The notes under the pieces: generated by a model
The model's input: the letters and a program-made list of their open reading frames with translations, nothing else
Told to the model about the DNA's origin: nothing
Database searches by the model: none
Made by a program: the position numbers and the translations under genes
In this document: one piece after another, positions 43,060 to 51,650 of the stretch
Layout of the letters: each line of letters starts with the position of its first letter
How positions within the stretch are numbered: the first letter of the stretch is position 1
NCBI GenBank assembly: GCA_963756545.1
Contig: CAVWNY010000003.1
Coordinates: 1,364,001-1,428,000, forward strand
DNA: 64,000 nt
Reading direction: 5' to 3'
Source: DATFDN01 sp963756545
GTDB taxonomy: Bacteria > Pseudomonadota > Alphaproteobacteria > Acetobacterales > Acetobacteraceae

Positions 43060-43820
43060 GACGTACGCTGCTCCGGGCCGCCCCTGTGCTGTTCGGCCTG
43101 CTCGCGCTGGCGATCTGGGAGGCTTTGGTGCGCGCGCTGCACATTCCGCCCTATCTGGTCCCTGGTCCCGTCGCGATCGTCGGGGCATTCGCGGCGGACC
43201 CGTTGGGACTGCTGGGGTCGCTGCTGTCCACGCTGATCGTGACATTCGTGGCGCTTGGGGCGGCGGCAATCCTCGGGTTCGGTATGGCGCTCGCGGTCGA
43301 GATCAGCCCGCTCGCCCGCGCGGTCATCGAGCCCTGGGCGATCGTGCTGCAGGTGACGCCGATCGTCGCGATCGCGCCGCTGATCATCGTGCTGGTAGGC
43401 GATCCGTTCGCCGCCCTAGTCGTCTGCGCCACCATCGTCGCGTTCTTTCCGCTGTTCGCCAACACCGCCGCCGGGTTCGCCTCGGCGCCGCCTGAACTGG
43501 GCGATCTGTTCCGGCTGTATGGCGGTGGGCGATGGCAGACCTTGCGGCTGCTGCGACTGCCGGCGGCGATCCCCTTTTTCCTGTCGGGGCTTCGGATCTC
43601 CGGCGGTCTCGCGCTGGTGGGCGCGGTGGTGGCGGAGTTCGTGGCGGGATCGGGCGGCTTCGCCTCAGGCCTCGCCTATCGCATCCTGGAGGCGGGTTAC
43701 CGGCTGGAGATCCCGCGCATGTTCGCCGCATTGGTGCTGCTCGCGCTGGCCGGCATCGGGATCAATCTCGGGCTCGGCGGGCTGGGGCGGCTGGTGACGC
43801 GCTCGCTGGGCGAGGGCTGA
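43056..43820 (+). CDS. ABC transporter permease, NitT/TauT type
   Basis: 254 residues with about six membrane helices. The cytoplasmic coupling loop reads ELGDLFRLYGGGRWQTLRLLRLPAAIP, split here as LFRLYGGGRWQTLRLLRLP, in the place of the EAA motif. It forms the channel with the preceding ATPase. Its 3' 124 bases overlap the convergent polytopic protein gene. Confidence 0.92.
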   Translation: MRRTLLRAAPVLFGLLALAIWEALVRALHIPPYLVPGPVAIVGAFAADPLGLLGSLLSTLIVTFVALGAAAILGFGMALAVEISPLARAVIEPWAIVLQVTPIVAIAPLIIVLVGDPFAALVVCATIVAFFPLFANTAAGFASAPPELGDLFRLYGGGRWQTLRLLRLPAAIPFFLSGLRISGGLALVGAVVAEFVAGSGGFASGLAYRILEAGYRLEIPRMFAALVLLALAGIGINLGLGGLGRLVTRSLGEG

Positions 43821-45385
43821 GCGCGGACCAGCGGGCAGGCGAGGATGGCGTCGGCATCGAGGTTTGAGCGCACGGGCGCGCATGGCGCGCCACGCGCCAG
43901 CCGGTAAGCGGCGAGCGCGCGATCGGCCTCGCCCGGCTGGTCGGCGGGCGATTCGAGGCCCCAGAGCGGGCCATCATGGCGCGACACGGCCTCGGACACC
44001 GCGCGGGCCAGCCCCGTGTCTTCGCCCGGCCGCACCAGGTTGGAGTTCCCGCCCACGAAGCGCGGGCCGGGCGGGGTGAAGGCCGCGACATAGGCCATCG
44101 GGGCGGGGTCGAGCAGGAGCACGAGGCTGTTGGCCGGGAAGGCGGGCGGGCGGACATCGGCGGCGAGCGGCCCCGTAGCGCGGCCCCAGTCGGGATAGAT
44201 CGTGAATGCGGCGATCGCCGCGAAGATCGGGGCGAGTGTGCGGGCGCGCATGGGGGCGAGTGCCAGGGCAATGGGGATGCCGGCCAGCAACTCCAGGGTC
44301 GCTGCGTAGCGGAGGATGGAAAAGCCCGCCTCCCACACGGCGAAGGCGACGATCCAGAAGGCGAGCAGGGCGCGGACGGGCTCCGAGAGGGTGCGTTGGC
44401 GGATCGAGCGGGCGATGACGACGAGCCAGGCGATCCAGGCGAGGGCAAGGCGCGGGTCGCGGACGGGGAATTCGGCGACGAGGCGGCTGGGCCGGACGGC
44501 CCAGAAAACCGGAAACAGCAGTGCGTGCAGGGCGTCCTGGGGCAGAAAGCGGGTGTCGGTCATCGCGGCTGACGGCGCCCAGGCGGAGCGGAAGATCTCA
44601 TTGAAGTAAGGGAAGAGCGGGTTGCCGGTATGCTGCCAGAGAACCCACCACCACGGGCCGCCCACGACCAAGGCGCCGGCCGCCGCTCCCGCCACGAACA
44701 GCGGCAGCGCCCGCCAGCGCGTCGCCAGCAACGCCGCCGCGAGCCCGACGGCATAGGGCGTGGCGGTCAGCTTCAGGCCGATCGCGGCACCGGCGAGCAG
44801 GCCGGGAAGCAGCGAATTATGCGTGGTGGCCCCCACAACCGTCATGCCCGGCGAAGGTCGGGCACCCACGTCTTGCCCTGCCGCCAGGAAAGACGTGGGT
44901 GGCCGGCCTTCGCCGGCCATGACGGATAAGCTTGCCAGCACCAGGCACCCCGGCGCCATCTCGCTCATGCCTGTCCCGAGGGTCGGCAACCCAGCCGCCC
45001 CGGTCGCGCCGAGACCGACGGCGAGCATCGCGACCCCGCATGGGAGCCCGACCCGCAGCGCGATTCCCAATGCCAACCACGCCGCCAGTGCGTGCGGCAG
45101 GGCGAGCACCATCGCGAGCACGTCGGGATGGGCGTTCAGAGCCCGGCGCAGCACAAACCGCGCCACGTCCAGCGTCGGCGCGTAGAAGCTTTGCAGTTGT
45201 GCGGGCGCGAGGTCGCGCCACAGTGTCCCGCCCAGGGCGGCATGGGCGTCGTAGAGGTGGTAGTTGCGGAGATCCCAGCTCGCGTCCGGCCCGAACCGGA
45301 CCGCGAGCGCGCCGAACGCGACCGCGAACAGTCCGAGCGCCCACCACGGGGCAAGGGGCGTGGGCGGCGGGGCAGCGGCGTTCAT
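43697..45385 (-). CDS. Polytopic membrane protein (GT-C-like), interrupted by an in-frame palindromic repeat
   Basis: 562 residues with many hydrophobic helices. The N-terminus after the first helix has DASWDLRNYHLYDAHAALGG, a loop of the type found in GT-C glycosyltransferases (Asp and Asn in the first periplasmic loop). Residues about 154-182 are the translation of palindromic repeat copy 3 and are polar and Gly/Pro rich between helices. The C-terminal 41 residues come from sequence antisense to the permease gene and are Ser/Pro rich. A lipid-linked-sugar transferase role is inference. Start at 45385 is the first ATG before the first helix. Confidence 0.75.
   Translation of the reverse strand: MNAAAPPPTPLAPWWALGLFAVAFGALAVRFGPDASWDLRNYHLYDAHAALGGTLWRDLAPAQLQSFYAPTLDVARFVLRRALNAHPDVLAMVLALPHALAAWLALGIALRVGLPCGVAMLAVGLGATGAAGLPTLGTGMSEMAPGCLVLASLSVMAGEGRPPTSFLAAGQDVGARPSPGMTVVGATTHNSLLPGLLAGAAIGLKLTATPYAVGLAAALLATRWRALPLFVAGAAAGALVVGGPWWWVLWQHTGNPLFPYFNEIFRSAWAPSAAMTDTRFLPQDALHALLFPVFWAVRPSRLVAEFPVRDPRLALAWIAWLVVIARSIRQRTLSEPVRALLAFWIVAFAVWEAGFSILRYAATLELLAGIPIALALAPMRARTLAPIFAAIAAFTIYPDWGRATGPLAADVRPPAFPANSLVLLLDPAPMAYVAAFTPPGPRFVGGNSNLVRPGEDTGLARAVSEAVSRHDGPLWGLESPADQPGEADRALAAYRLARGAPCAPVRSNLDADAILACPLVRAQPSPSERVTSRPSPPSPRLIPMPASASSTNAANMRGISSR
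44839..44925. repeat. Four-arm palindromic repeat, copy 3 (inside a coding sequence)
   Basis: The outer stem is CCGTCAT/ATGACGG. Hairpins are GCCCGGC-GAAG-GTCGGGC (one G.T pair), ACCCACGTCTT ... AAGACGTGGGT and GGCCGGC-CTTC-GCCGGCC. It spans 87 bases, exactly 29 codons, and keeps the minus-strand frame open through the polytopic membrane protein. Confidence 0.8.
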
Positions 45386-45489
45386 CGGCCCACCCTGCCG
45401 CGCGCGGGTTAGGGCGTGGTTAAGCCGGGCCGCAACCGGACGGCACGCCAATTGCTTGAACCACGAACCGCGGATCGAGGGAGAGTGCG

Positions 45490-47740
45490 ATGGCCCGGAC
45501 GGATGTGAACCTTTTTTGGCTGCGCCCCGGCGAGTATTCGGCTCATCGTGGGCATTCCATTCTTATCGTCGACACGGAGGGCCGCGTCGATTCCGGGATC
45601 GAAGGGCTCTATCTCCGCCGGACCCGGTTCCTCTCGCGCCTCGTGATGAAGCTCGCCAACGAGGAGCCAAAATTCGTCTCGGCCAACCCGGTCCAGCCGC
45701 ACTCGCTGACTTCCTATCATCTGGCCCCCTCTCCGGCCGGCGCGGCGGCGGGGCCGACGCCGGGTGATGAAAGCAATTCCGGCGGGGAGATCACCAAGAA
45801 GGGCATCGAGATCCAGGTGAATCGCTTCGCGGGCGGCGGCCTGCACCAGGACGTCCACGTGACGAATCACGGCATGGCCGACGCCACGGCCGCGCTGTCG
45901 TGGGAACTCGCGGCCGACTTCGCCGATCAGAGCGAGGCGCAGAGCGGCGAGCGCCAGCAGACGGCGCCGGTCGAGCAGGTTTGGACGAAGCGCCCCGATG
46001 GCGGTGGAGAGGCGAGGTTCCGCTACCGCCATCCCGACCTCGCGCACGAAACGATCGTGCGCTTCTCCGGGCCGGGCGAATTCATGGAGGGGATGGGGAC
46101 GGTGTCCTGCGCGCTCGAACTCGCGCCGCAACAGACGCTGACATTGTGCATCGATGTCGCTCCGGTCTTCCTCGGCGAGCGGATCGAGCCTTTCTATGGA
46201 CTTGATGGCGAGATCGCAGGCGACTGCCCGGCCGACCAGGTGCGGGCGGAGTGGGACGAAGGCTGCGCGCGACTGACAGCGGCGAATTCCACCGTGCAGA
46301 CGGCGTGGGACCGGGCGAGGGCCGATCTGGGATCGCTGCAATTGCTGGAAGGCGAGGGGGAGGAGCGGTTCACGCCGGCGGCGGGGGTTCCGAATTACAT
46401 CGCGCTGTTCGGGCGCGACACGCTGATGGCGTGCTGGCAGTCGGCGTTGCTCAACCCGGCGACCTTGCGCGGCTCGCTGAGCCTGATCGGCAAATGGAAC
46501 GCGACGGAGTACCGATGACAAGTTCGACGCGCAGCCCGGCAAGGTTCTGCACCAGCGCCAGCTCAGCCCGCTGGCGCTGCTCGGCAAGAAGCCCTTCCTG
46601 CATTACTACGGCGACTATTCGGCGCCGGGGCTGTTCCTGCTCGGGCTGGCGACGGAGTTCGCGCAGTCGGGGGACAAGGCGTTCTTCCTGTCGATGCGCG
46701 ACAAGGCGCTCGGCACGCTCGAATGGATGGACCGCGACGGCGATAGTGACGACGACGGGTTCTACGAATACCAGACGCGGGCCGGGGAGTCCGGGACCAA
46801 GAACCAGGGCTGGAAGGATTCCGGCGAGGCCATCCTTTACCCGAACGGGCGCATGGTTGCTGACCCGATCGCCGTCTGCGAGGTGCAGGGCCTCTACTAC
46901 GCCGCGAAGCAGGCGATGGGCTTGGCGTTCGCCGCCGTCGGCGAGCACGCGCGTGGCGCCGATCTGCTGACGCAGGCGGATGCCCTGAAGCGGCGTTTCA
47001 ACGAGCGGTTCTGGATGGAGGACGAACGGTTCTTCGCCCTCGCGCTCGACCCGGACAAGCGCCCGGTGCGGAGCATCGCGTCGAACCCCGGCGCGTGCCT
47101 GGCATACGGCATCGTCGATGCCGACAAGGCTCAAGCGGTCGCCGAGCGACTGATGGCGCCCGACATGTTCAGCGGCTGGGGCATACGAACGCTGTCGAGC
47201 GCGCATCCCGCCTATAATCCGCTGGCCTACCATCTGGGGACGGTCTGGCCGTTCGCGAACGCGGTGACGGGGTTCGGGCTGAAGCGCTACGGCTTCGCCG
47301 CATCGCTGCATCGGGTCGCGAAGGGACTGTTCGACGCGAGCGAGCTGTTCCACCTCGATCGGCTGCCCGAGGTGTTCGGCGGCCACGCGCGCGACCGCCG
47401 CCATCCGCATCCCGGCATCTACCCCGGCGCCTGCGCGCCGCAGGCGTGGTCGGCGAGCGCGGTGGTGATGCTGGTGCATGCGATGCTAGGCCTGATCCCG
47501 CTGGTGCCGGTGGGCACGCTGATCGTGGACCCGGAGCTGCCGGAGTGGTTGCCGGAGGTGACGATCGAGGGGGTTCGGGTGGCGGAGGCGACGGTGGATT
47601 TGCGGTTCCGGCGGGATGCTTCGGGGTTCACGGAACACGAGGTGGTGCGGGCGAGCGACGGTCTGGCCGTCCGCCGACCGACCCGGCGGAGCGGTGCCGA
47701 GGACCGGGTTGAGGCGGCGATCCGGGAGGCGGTGGGTTGA
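45490..47740 (+). pseudogene. Amylo-alpha-1,6-glucosidase-type glycosidase, split by a frameshift
   Basis: The first frame (45490-46518) holds the N-terminal glycogen-debranching domain (DTEGRVDSGIEGLYLRRTRF) and the start of the catalytic barrel (PNYIALFGRDTLMACWQSAL). It stops just after GKWNATEYR. The next frame resumes at once with DDKFDAQPGKVLHQ and runs to 47740 with LGTVWPFANAV and YPGACAPQAWSA. Removing one C from TACC near 46512 restores a single product of about 749 residues. The family hydrolyses alpha-1,6 branches or related glucosides. It is a real frameshift or a base-call error; both halves are otherwise intact. Confidence 0.85.
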
Positions 47741-47867
47741 AGCGAGCGCCATGTCGGCGAATGCCGTGCGCGTGGGCTGATGCCGGTTGTTCGAGGTGTC
47801 CCGCCGGCCTTGCCGTCCCCGCGCCTCGGCGCGATCATTGGGCCTCCATCAGTCCCAAGGCCGCCCC

Positions 47868-49103
47868 ATGAAGTTCGGCATCTTCTACGAGCTGCAACTC
47901 CCCCGCCCCTGGACCGACGCCAGCGAGTACGACCTGTTCCAGCAGGCGCTCGGGCAGATGGAGCTCGCCGACCGGCTCGGTTACGACCATGTGTGGATGG
48001 TGGAGCATCATTTCCTCGAGGAATACTCCCACTGCTCCGCCCCCGAGGTGTTCCTTGGCGCCGCCAGCCAGCGCACCAAGCGCATCCGGCTGGGCCACGG
48101 CGTCGTGCAGCTCACCACCAACCAGCCGCAGCGGGTGGCCGAGCGCGTCGCGACGCTCGATCTGCTGTCGGGCGGGCGGGTCGATCTCGGGATGGGCGAG
48201 GCGGCGGGGCCGGCGGAGCTGCATCCGTTCGGCGTGCGCGTGCGCGACAAGCGCGACCGCTGGGAAGAGGCGGTGCGCGCCATCATCCCGATGTTCTCCA
48301 AGACCGAATGGGAGTTTCACGGCCAGTACCACGACTTCGCCGCACGCAACGTGATTCCCAAGCCGATGCAGAAGCCGCATCCGCCGCTCTGGGTCGCGTG
48401 CTCGAATATCCAGACCATCGCGGACGCCGGCGCGTGGGGCATGGGCGCGCTCGGGTTCAGCTTCGTCTCGCCGGAGGCGGCGCGGGCCTGGGTGCATCGC
48501 TACTACAACACGCTGCTGCGCGCGCCGCGCCATCTCGGCGACTATCCCACGAACGCCAACATCGCCATCGTCAACGGCTTCATGTGCGCGCCGACCGACG
48601 AGGAAGCGATCGAGTTGGCGGCCGGCTGGACGTTCTTCATTTTCTCGCTGTCCTACTACGGAAGGAAGGGCGTCGATGCGCCGGGACAGGGCGACCTCTG
48701 GCGCGAGTATCAGGCGTGGCGCGGCACCGAGAAGGCGCAGGCGGCGCTGCGCAACGGGCTGATCGGCTCGCCCGAGACGATCCGGCGCAAGCTCCGCCAG
48801 TTCGAAGATGCGCATGTCGACCAGGTGATCCTGCTGAACCAGGCGGGCAAGACGAGCGACCGGGCGATCCGCACCAGCCTCGACCTGTTCGCGCGCGAGG
48901 TGATGCCGGAGTTCCACGCGCGCCAGCCGGACCAGGAGGCATGGAAGGCGGGCGTGCTCGGCAGGCGGATCGTGCTGGAGGATGTCGATACAACGGGATT
49001 CGACCTCTACGCGCACCAGAACGAGGACATCGTGCGGCTGACGCCCGAGCAGCTCAAGCAGCGCATGGCGGAAAAGGAGCGCGCCGCCGCCGGAGGGGCG
49101 TGA
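47868..49103 (+). CDS. LLM-class flavin-dependent oxidoreductase (luciferase-like)
   Basis: 411 residues. It begins MKFGIFYELQLPRPW and has the luciferase-like monooxygenase pattern: YDHVWMVEHHFLEEYSH, LGHGVVQLTTNQPQRVAERVATLDLLSGGR, then GLIGSPETIRRKL. FMN-dependent enzymes of this class oxidise varied small molecules. The stop overlaps the ATG of a second luciferase-like gene (TGATG), so they may form a pair. The ATG at 47868 is chosen by homology. Confidence 0.9.
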   Translation: MKFGIFYELQLPRPWTDASEYDLFQQALGQMELADRLGYDHVWMVEHHFLEEYSHCSAPEVFLGAASQRTKRIRLGHGVVQLTTNQPQRVAERVATLDLLSGGRVDLGMGEAAGPAELHPFGVRVRDKRDRWEEAVRAIIPMFSKTEWEFHGQYHDFAARNVIPKPMQKPHPPLWVACSNIQTIADAGAWGMGALGFSFVSPEAARAWVHRYYNTLLRAPRHLGDYPTNANIAIVNGFMCAPTDEEAIELAAGWTFFIFSLSYYGRKGVDAPGQGDLWREYQAWRGTEKAQAALRNGLIGSPETIRRKLRQFEDAHVDQVILLNQAGKTSDRAIRTSLDLFAREVMPEFHARQPDQEAWKAGVLGRRIVLEDVDTTGFDLYAHQNEDIVRLTPEQLKQRMAEKERAAAGGA

Positions 49104-50138
49104 TGCGCTTCGGCGTCTTCGACCATATGGACCGCGGCGCGGGTCCGCTGTCGGCATTCTTCGAGGATCGCCTCGCCTTGGTCGAGGCGTATGACCGCGC
49201 CGGTTTCTATGGATACCATGTGGCCGAGCACCACGCGACGCCACTCGGGCTCGCGCCCTCGCCCAGCGTGTGGCTGTCGGCGGTGGCGCAGCGCACATCG
49301 CGCCTGCGCTTCGGGCCGCTGGTCTATACGCTGCCGCTGTACCATCCGCTGCGCGTCATCGACGAGATCTGCATGTTGGACCAGCTGAGCGGCGGGCGGT
49401 TCCTGCTGGGCGTCGGACGCGGCATTTCGCCGATCGAGCTGGAGTACCTGGGGGATCGACGCCGACCAGGCACCGGCGATGTATCAGGAGGCGCTGGACA
49501 TCGTGCTGGCGGGGCTCGCCACGCGCCAGCTGAGCTACGCCGGTCGTTACTACAGATACGACAAGGTGCCGATCGAGCTGGAGCCGTTGCAGCGCCCGCA
49601 TCCGCCGCTGTGGTACGGCATCGGCCGCCCCGACAGCGTGCCGTGGGCGGCGCGACACCGGGTGAACGTGGTCGCCAACCTGCCGCCCGCGCCGATGCGC
49701 GCCGTGACCGAGCGGTATCGCGCCGAGTGGGCCGCGCTGGGGAACGCGCCGGAGCAGATGCCGCTCATGGGCGTCAGCCGGCATGTGGTGATCGCGGACA
49801 CCGAGGCCGAGGCGTTGGGGGCGGCGCGACGGGCCTATCTCGGGTGGCGGGCGAGCTTCATGAAGCTGTGGCTGCTGCACGGCAAGCTGCCGTCCCCGCA
49901 GGCGATCTTCCCGCCCACGTTCGACGAGGCCGAAGCCGCCGGGCGGGCGGTCGCCGGGACGCCCGCCAAGGTGCGCGACTTCCTGCGCGCGCTGCAGGGC
50001 GAGAGCGGGGTGAACTACGTCCTGTGCCGCTTCGCCTTCGGCGACATGACGCGCGACGAGGCGCTGCGCTCGGTCGATCTGTTCGCGCGCGAGGTGATGG
50101 GGGCGTTCGATGCCAGAGCGGAAAAGGACCGGCTTTAA
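49103..50138 (+). pseudogene. LLM-class flavin-dependent oxidoreductase, frameshifted
   Basis: The first frame starts MRFGVFDHMDRGAGPLSAFF and runs through FYGYHVAEHHATPLG and LDQLSGGRFLLGVGRGISP to ELEYLG. After a run of five G's at 49450-49454, the next frame resumes IDADQAPAMYQEALDIV and continues to 50138 with AGTPAKVRDFLRAL. Four G's in that run would give one product of about 344 residues. A homopolymer makes a sequencing or assembly error plausible; a real null is the alternative. It is coupled to the first luciferase-like gene. Confidence 0.82.
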
Positions 50139-50533
50139 TGAAGGTCTCGTCGGCGGATGAGCTTTGCCAGAAATGATTTCACCATGAATGCCACTTTCGC
50201 GCTGGTCCTTGGGGACAAATCAAGGAAGCTCCGCTACGTGACCACCAGCCTGCACTTCGCACAGATCCCGAATAATCCGAACTGCGCAGCGCCCGCCGGC
50301 TGCGAGGTGGCGATACAGGTCGGTGCCGTCGGTGAGAAGGTTTCCGGCGGAGAGGATTGACCCGGTCAGAGCGCCGTTCCGCCCTGCGATCTCCCGCACC
50401 ATCTCAAGGAGCGGTTGACGAGGGTTCCGTCGGCCGACAACGTGGCTCGCTTCCGTAGCGGGTCGGTCCCCATGCTCAGCGACAATGGGATGGCACATTA
50501 TCGCGGCTGCCTCGTCGGTCTTGGAACCCGCGC
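50139..50533. other. Gene-poor interval of about 395 bases
   Basis: This stretch lies between the frameshifted luciferase-like gene and the arginase-family gene. A reverse frame (50220-50498) codes 92 residues with no domain I recognise, and no ribosome site stands before it. No palindromic repeat or RNA gene was seen. It may be an eroded gene; I cannot name one. Confidence 0.5.
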
Positions 50534-51523
50534 GTGAGCCAGCCAGCGCGCGGCGCGGTTCATGCCGCGCCGCCCAGCTTCATGGGGGTTCCCTTCTCGC
50601 GGGACCTGTCGGCCAGCCGGGCGGCGATCCTCGGCGTTCCGTTCGATTGTGGAACCCATCCCGTCCGCATCGGCTCGCGCCTCGGCCCCGCGTCCATCCG
50701 CGAGCAGTCGGCGCTGGTGCGGCGCTACGAGCCGCCCTTCTTCGACTTCGACCCGCTGAGCGCGCTGGGGCTCGTCGATTGCGGCGACGCCGCCGTGATC
50801 CCTGGCGCGATCGGGGAGTCCTATGCGGCGATCGAGGAGGCGGTCCGGCAGATCGTTTCCGCCGATGCCATCCCGATCGCGCTGGGCGGCGACGGCGCGA
50901 TCAGCCTGCCGCACATGCGCGCGCTGCATCGGCACCATCCCGATCTGGTGGTGCTGCACATCGACGCGCACACCGACACCTATCCGAGCCAAGGCAGCGG
51001 CGAGCGCGACCTCTACAACGTGGCGACCACGTTCACGCGCGCGGCGGAGGAGGGCGTCGTCGATCCGGCGCGGTCCATGCACATCGGGGCACGCGGGCCG
51101 ACCTATATCGACGGCGTGTTCGAGTTCACCCGCCAGAAGGGCTATCAGGTCATCCACGGTGCCGATCTGTCGCGGCGCGGCATCGCGGACGTGCTGGCCG
51201 AGGTGCATGGCCGGCTCGCGGGCCTCCCCGTTTACCTGTGCTTCGACATGGACGTGTTCGATCCGTCCTGCGCGCCGGGCGTCTGCACGCCGACCTGGGG
51301 CGGGCTGCTCGCGCGCGAGGGGCTGGCGTTGCTCGAGGGCCTGGGCGGCCTACGCTTCGTCGGCTTTGAGGTGAACACCGTCAGCCCGCCGCACGACCTC
51401 GGCGGCATGACGGCCTTTCTCGCCGGGACGTGCGTGCTCAAGTTCCTGGTCCTGGCCTGCCGCTCGCCAGGCGTCGCGCTACTGCGGGAGGTTCCGCCCG
51501 CGATAGGGCTGGTCGGCGGCTAA
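50534..51523 (+). CDS. Arginase/agmatinase family protein with one metal-ligand His replaced
   Basis: 329 residues. Family motifs include LHIDAHTDTY (Asp144, His146, Asp148) and CFDMDVFDPSCAPG (Asp238, Asp240). The usual GGDHS block reads GGDGAIS, so Gly121 stands where a Mn-binding His is expected. VGFEVNTVSPPHD keeps the Glu used for guanidinium binding. Agmatinase or guanidinobutyrase-like activity is the default guess, but the missing His makes catalysis uncertain. GTG start at 50534. Confidence 0.85.
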   Translation: MSQPARGAVHAAPPSFMGVPFSRDLSASRAAILGVPFDCGTHPVRIGSRLGPASIREQSALVRRYEPPFFDFDPLSALGLVDCGDAAVIPGAIGESYAAIEEAVRQIVSADAIPIALGGDGAISLPHMRALHRHHPDLVVLHIDAHTDTYPSQGSGERDLYNVATTFTRAAEEGVVDPARSMHIGARGPTYIDGVFEFTRQKGYQVIHGADLSRRGIADVLAEVHGRLAGLPVYLCFDMDVFDPSCAPGVCTPTWGGLLAREGLALLEGLGGLRFVGFEVNTVSPPHDLGGMTAFLAGTCVLKFLVLACRSPGVALLREVPPAIGLVGG

Positions 51524-51650
51524 TCCGGGGCGCGATGCTCCCATCTTGACGCCGGATAGGGCAACTGGCATCCGCTGCGCCTCGCCGAAGCGGCTCCGTT
51601 CGTGGCCGTCTCTTTCACGCTCACGAGCCTTCTCGGGCTATAGGGACGCC

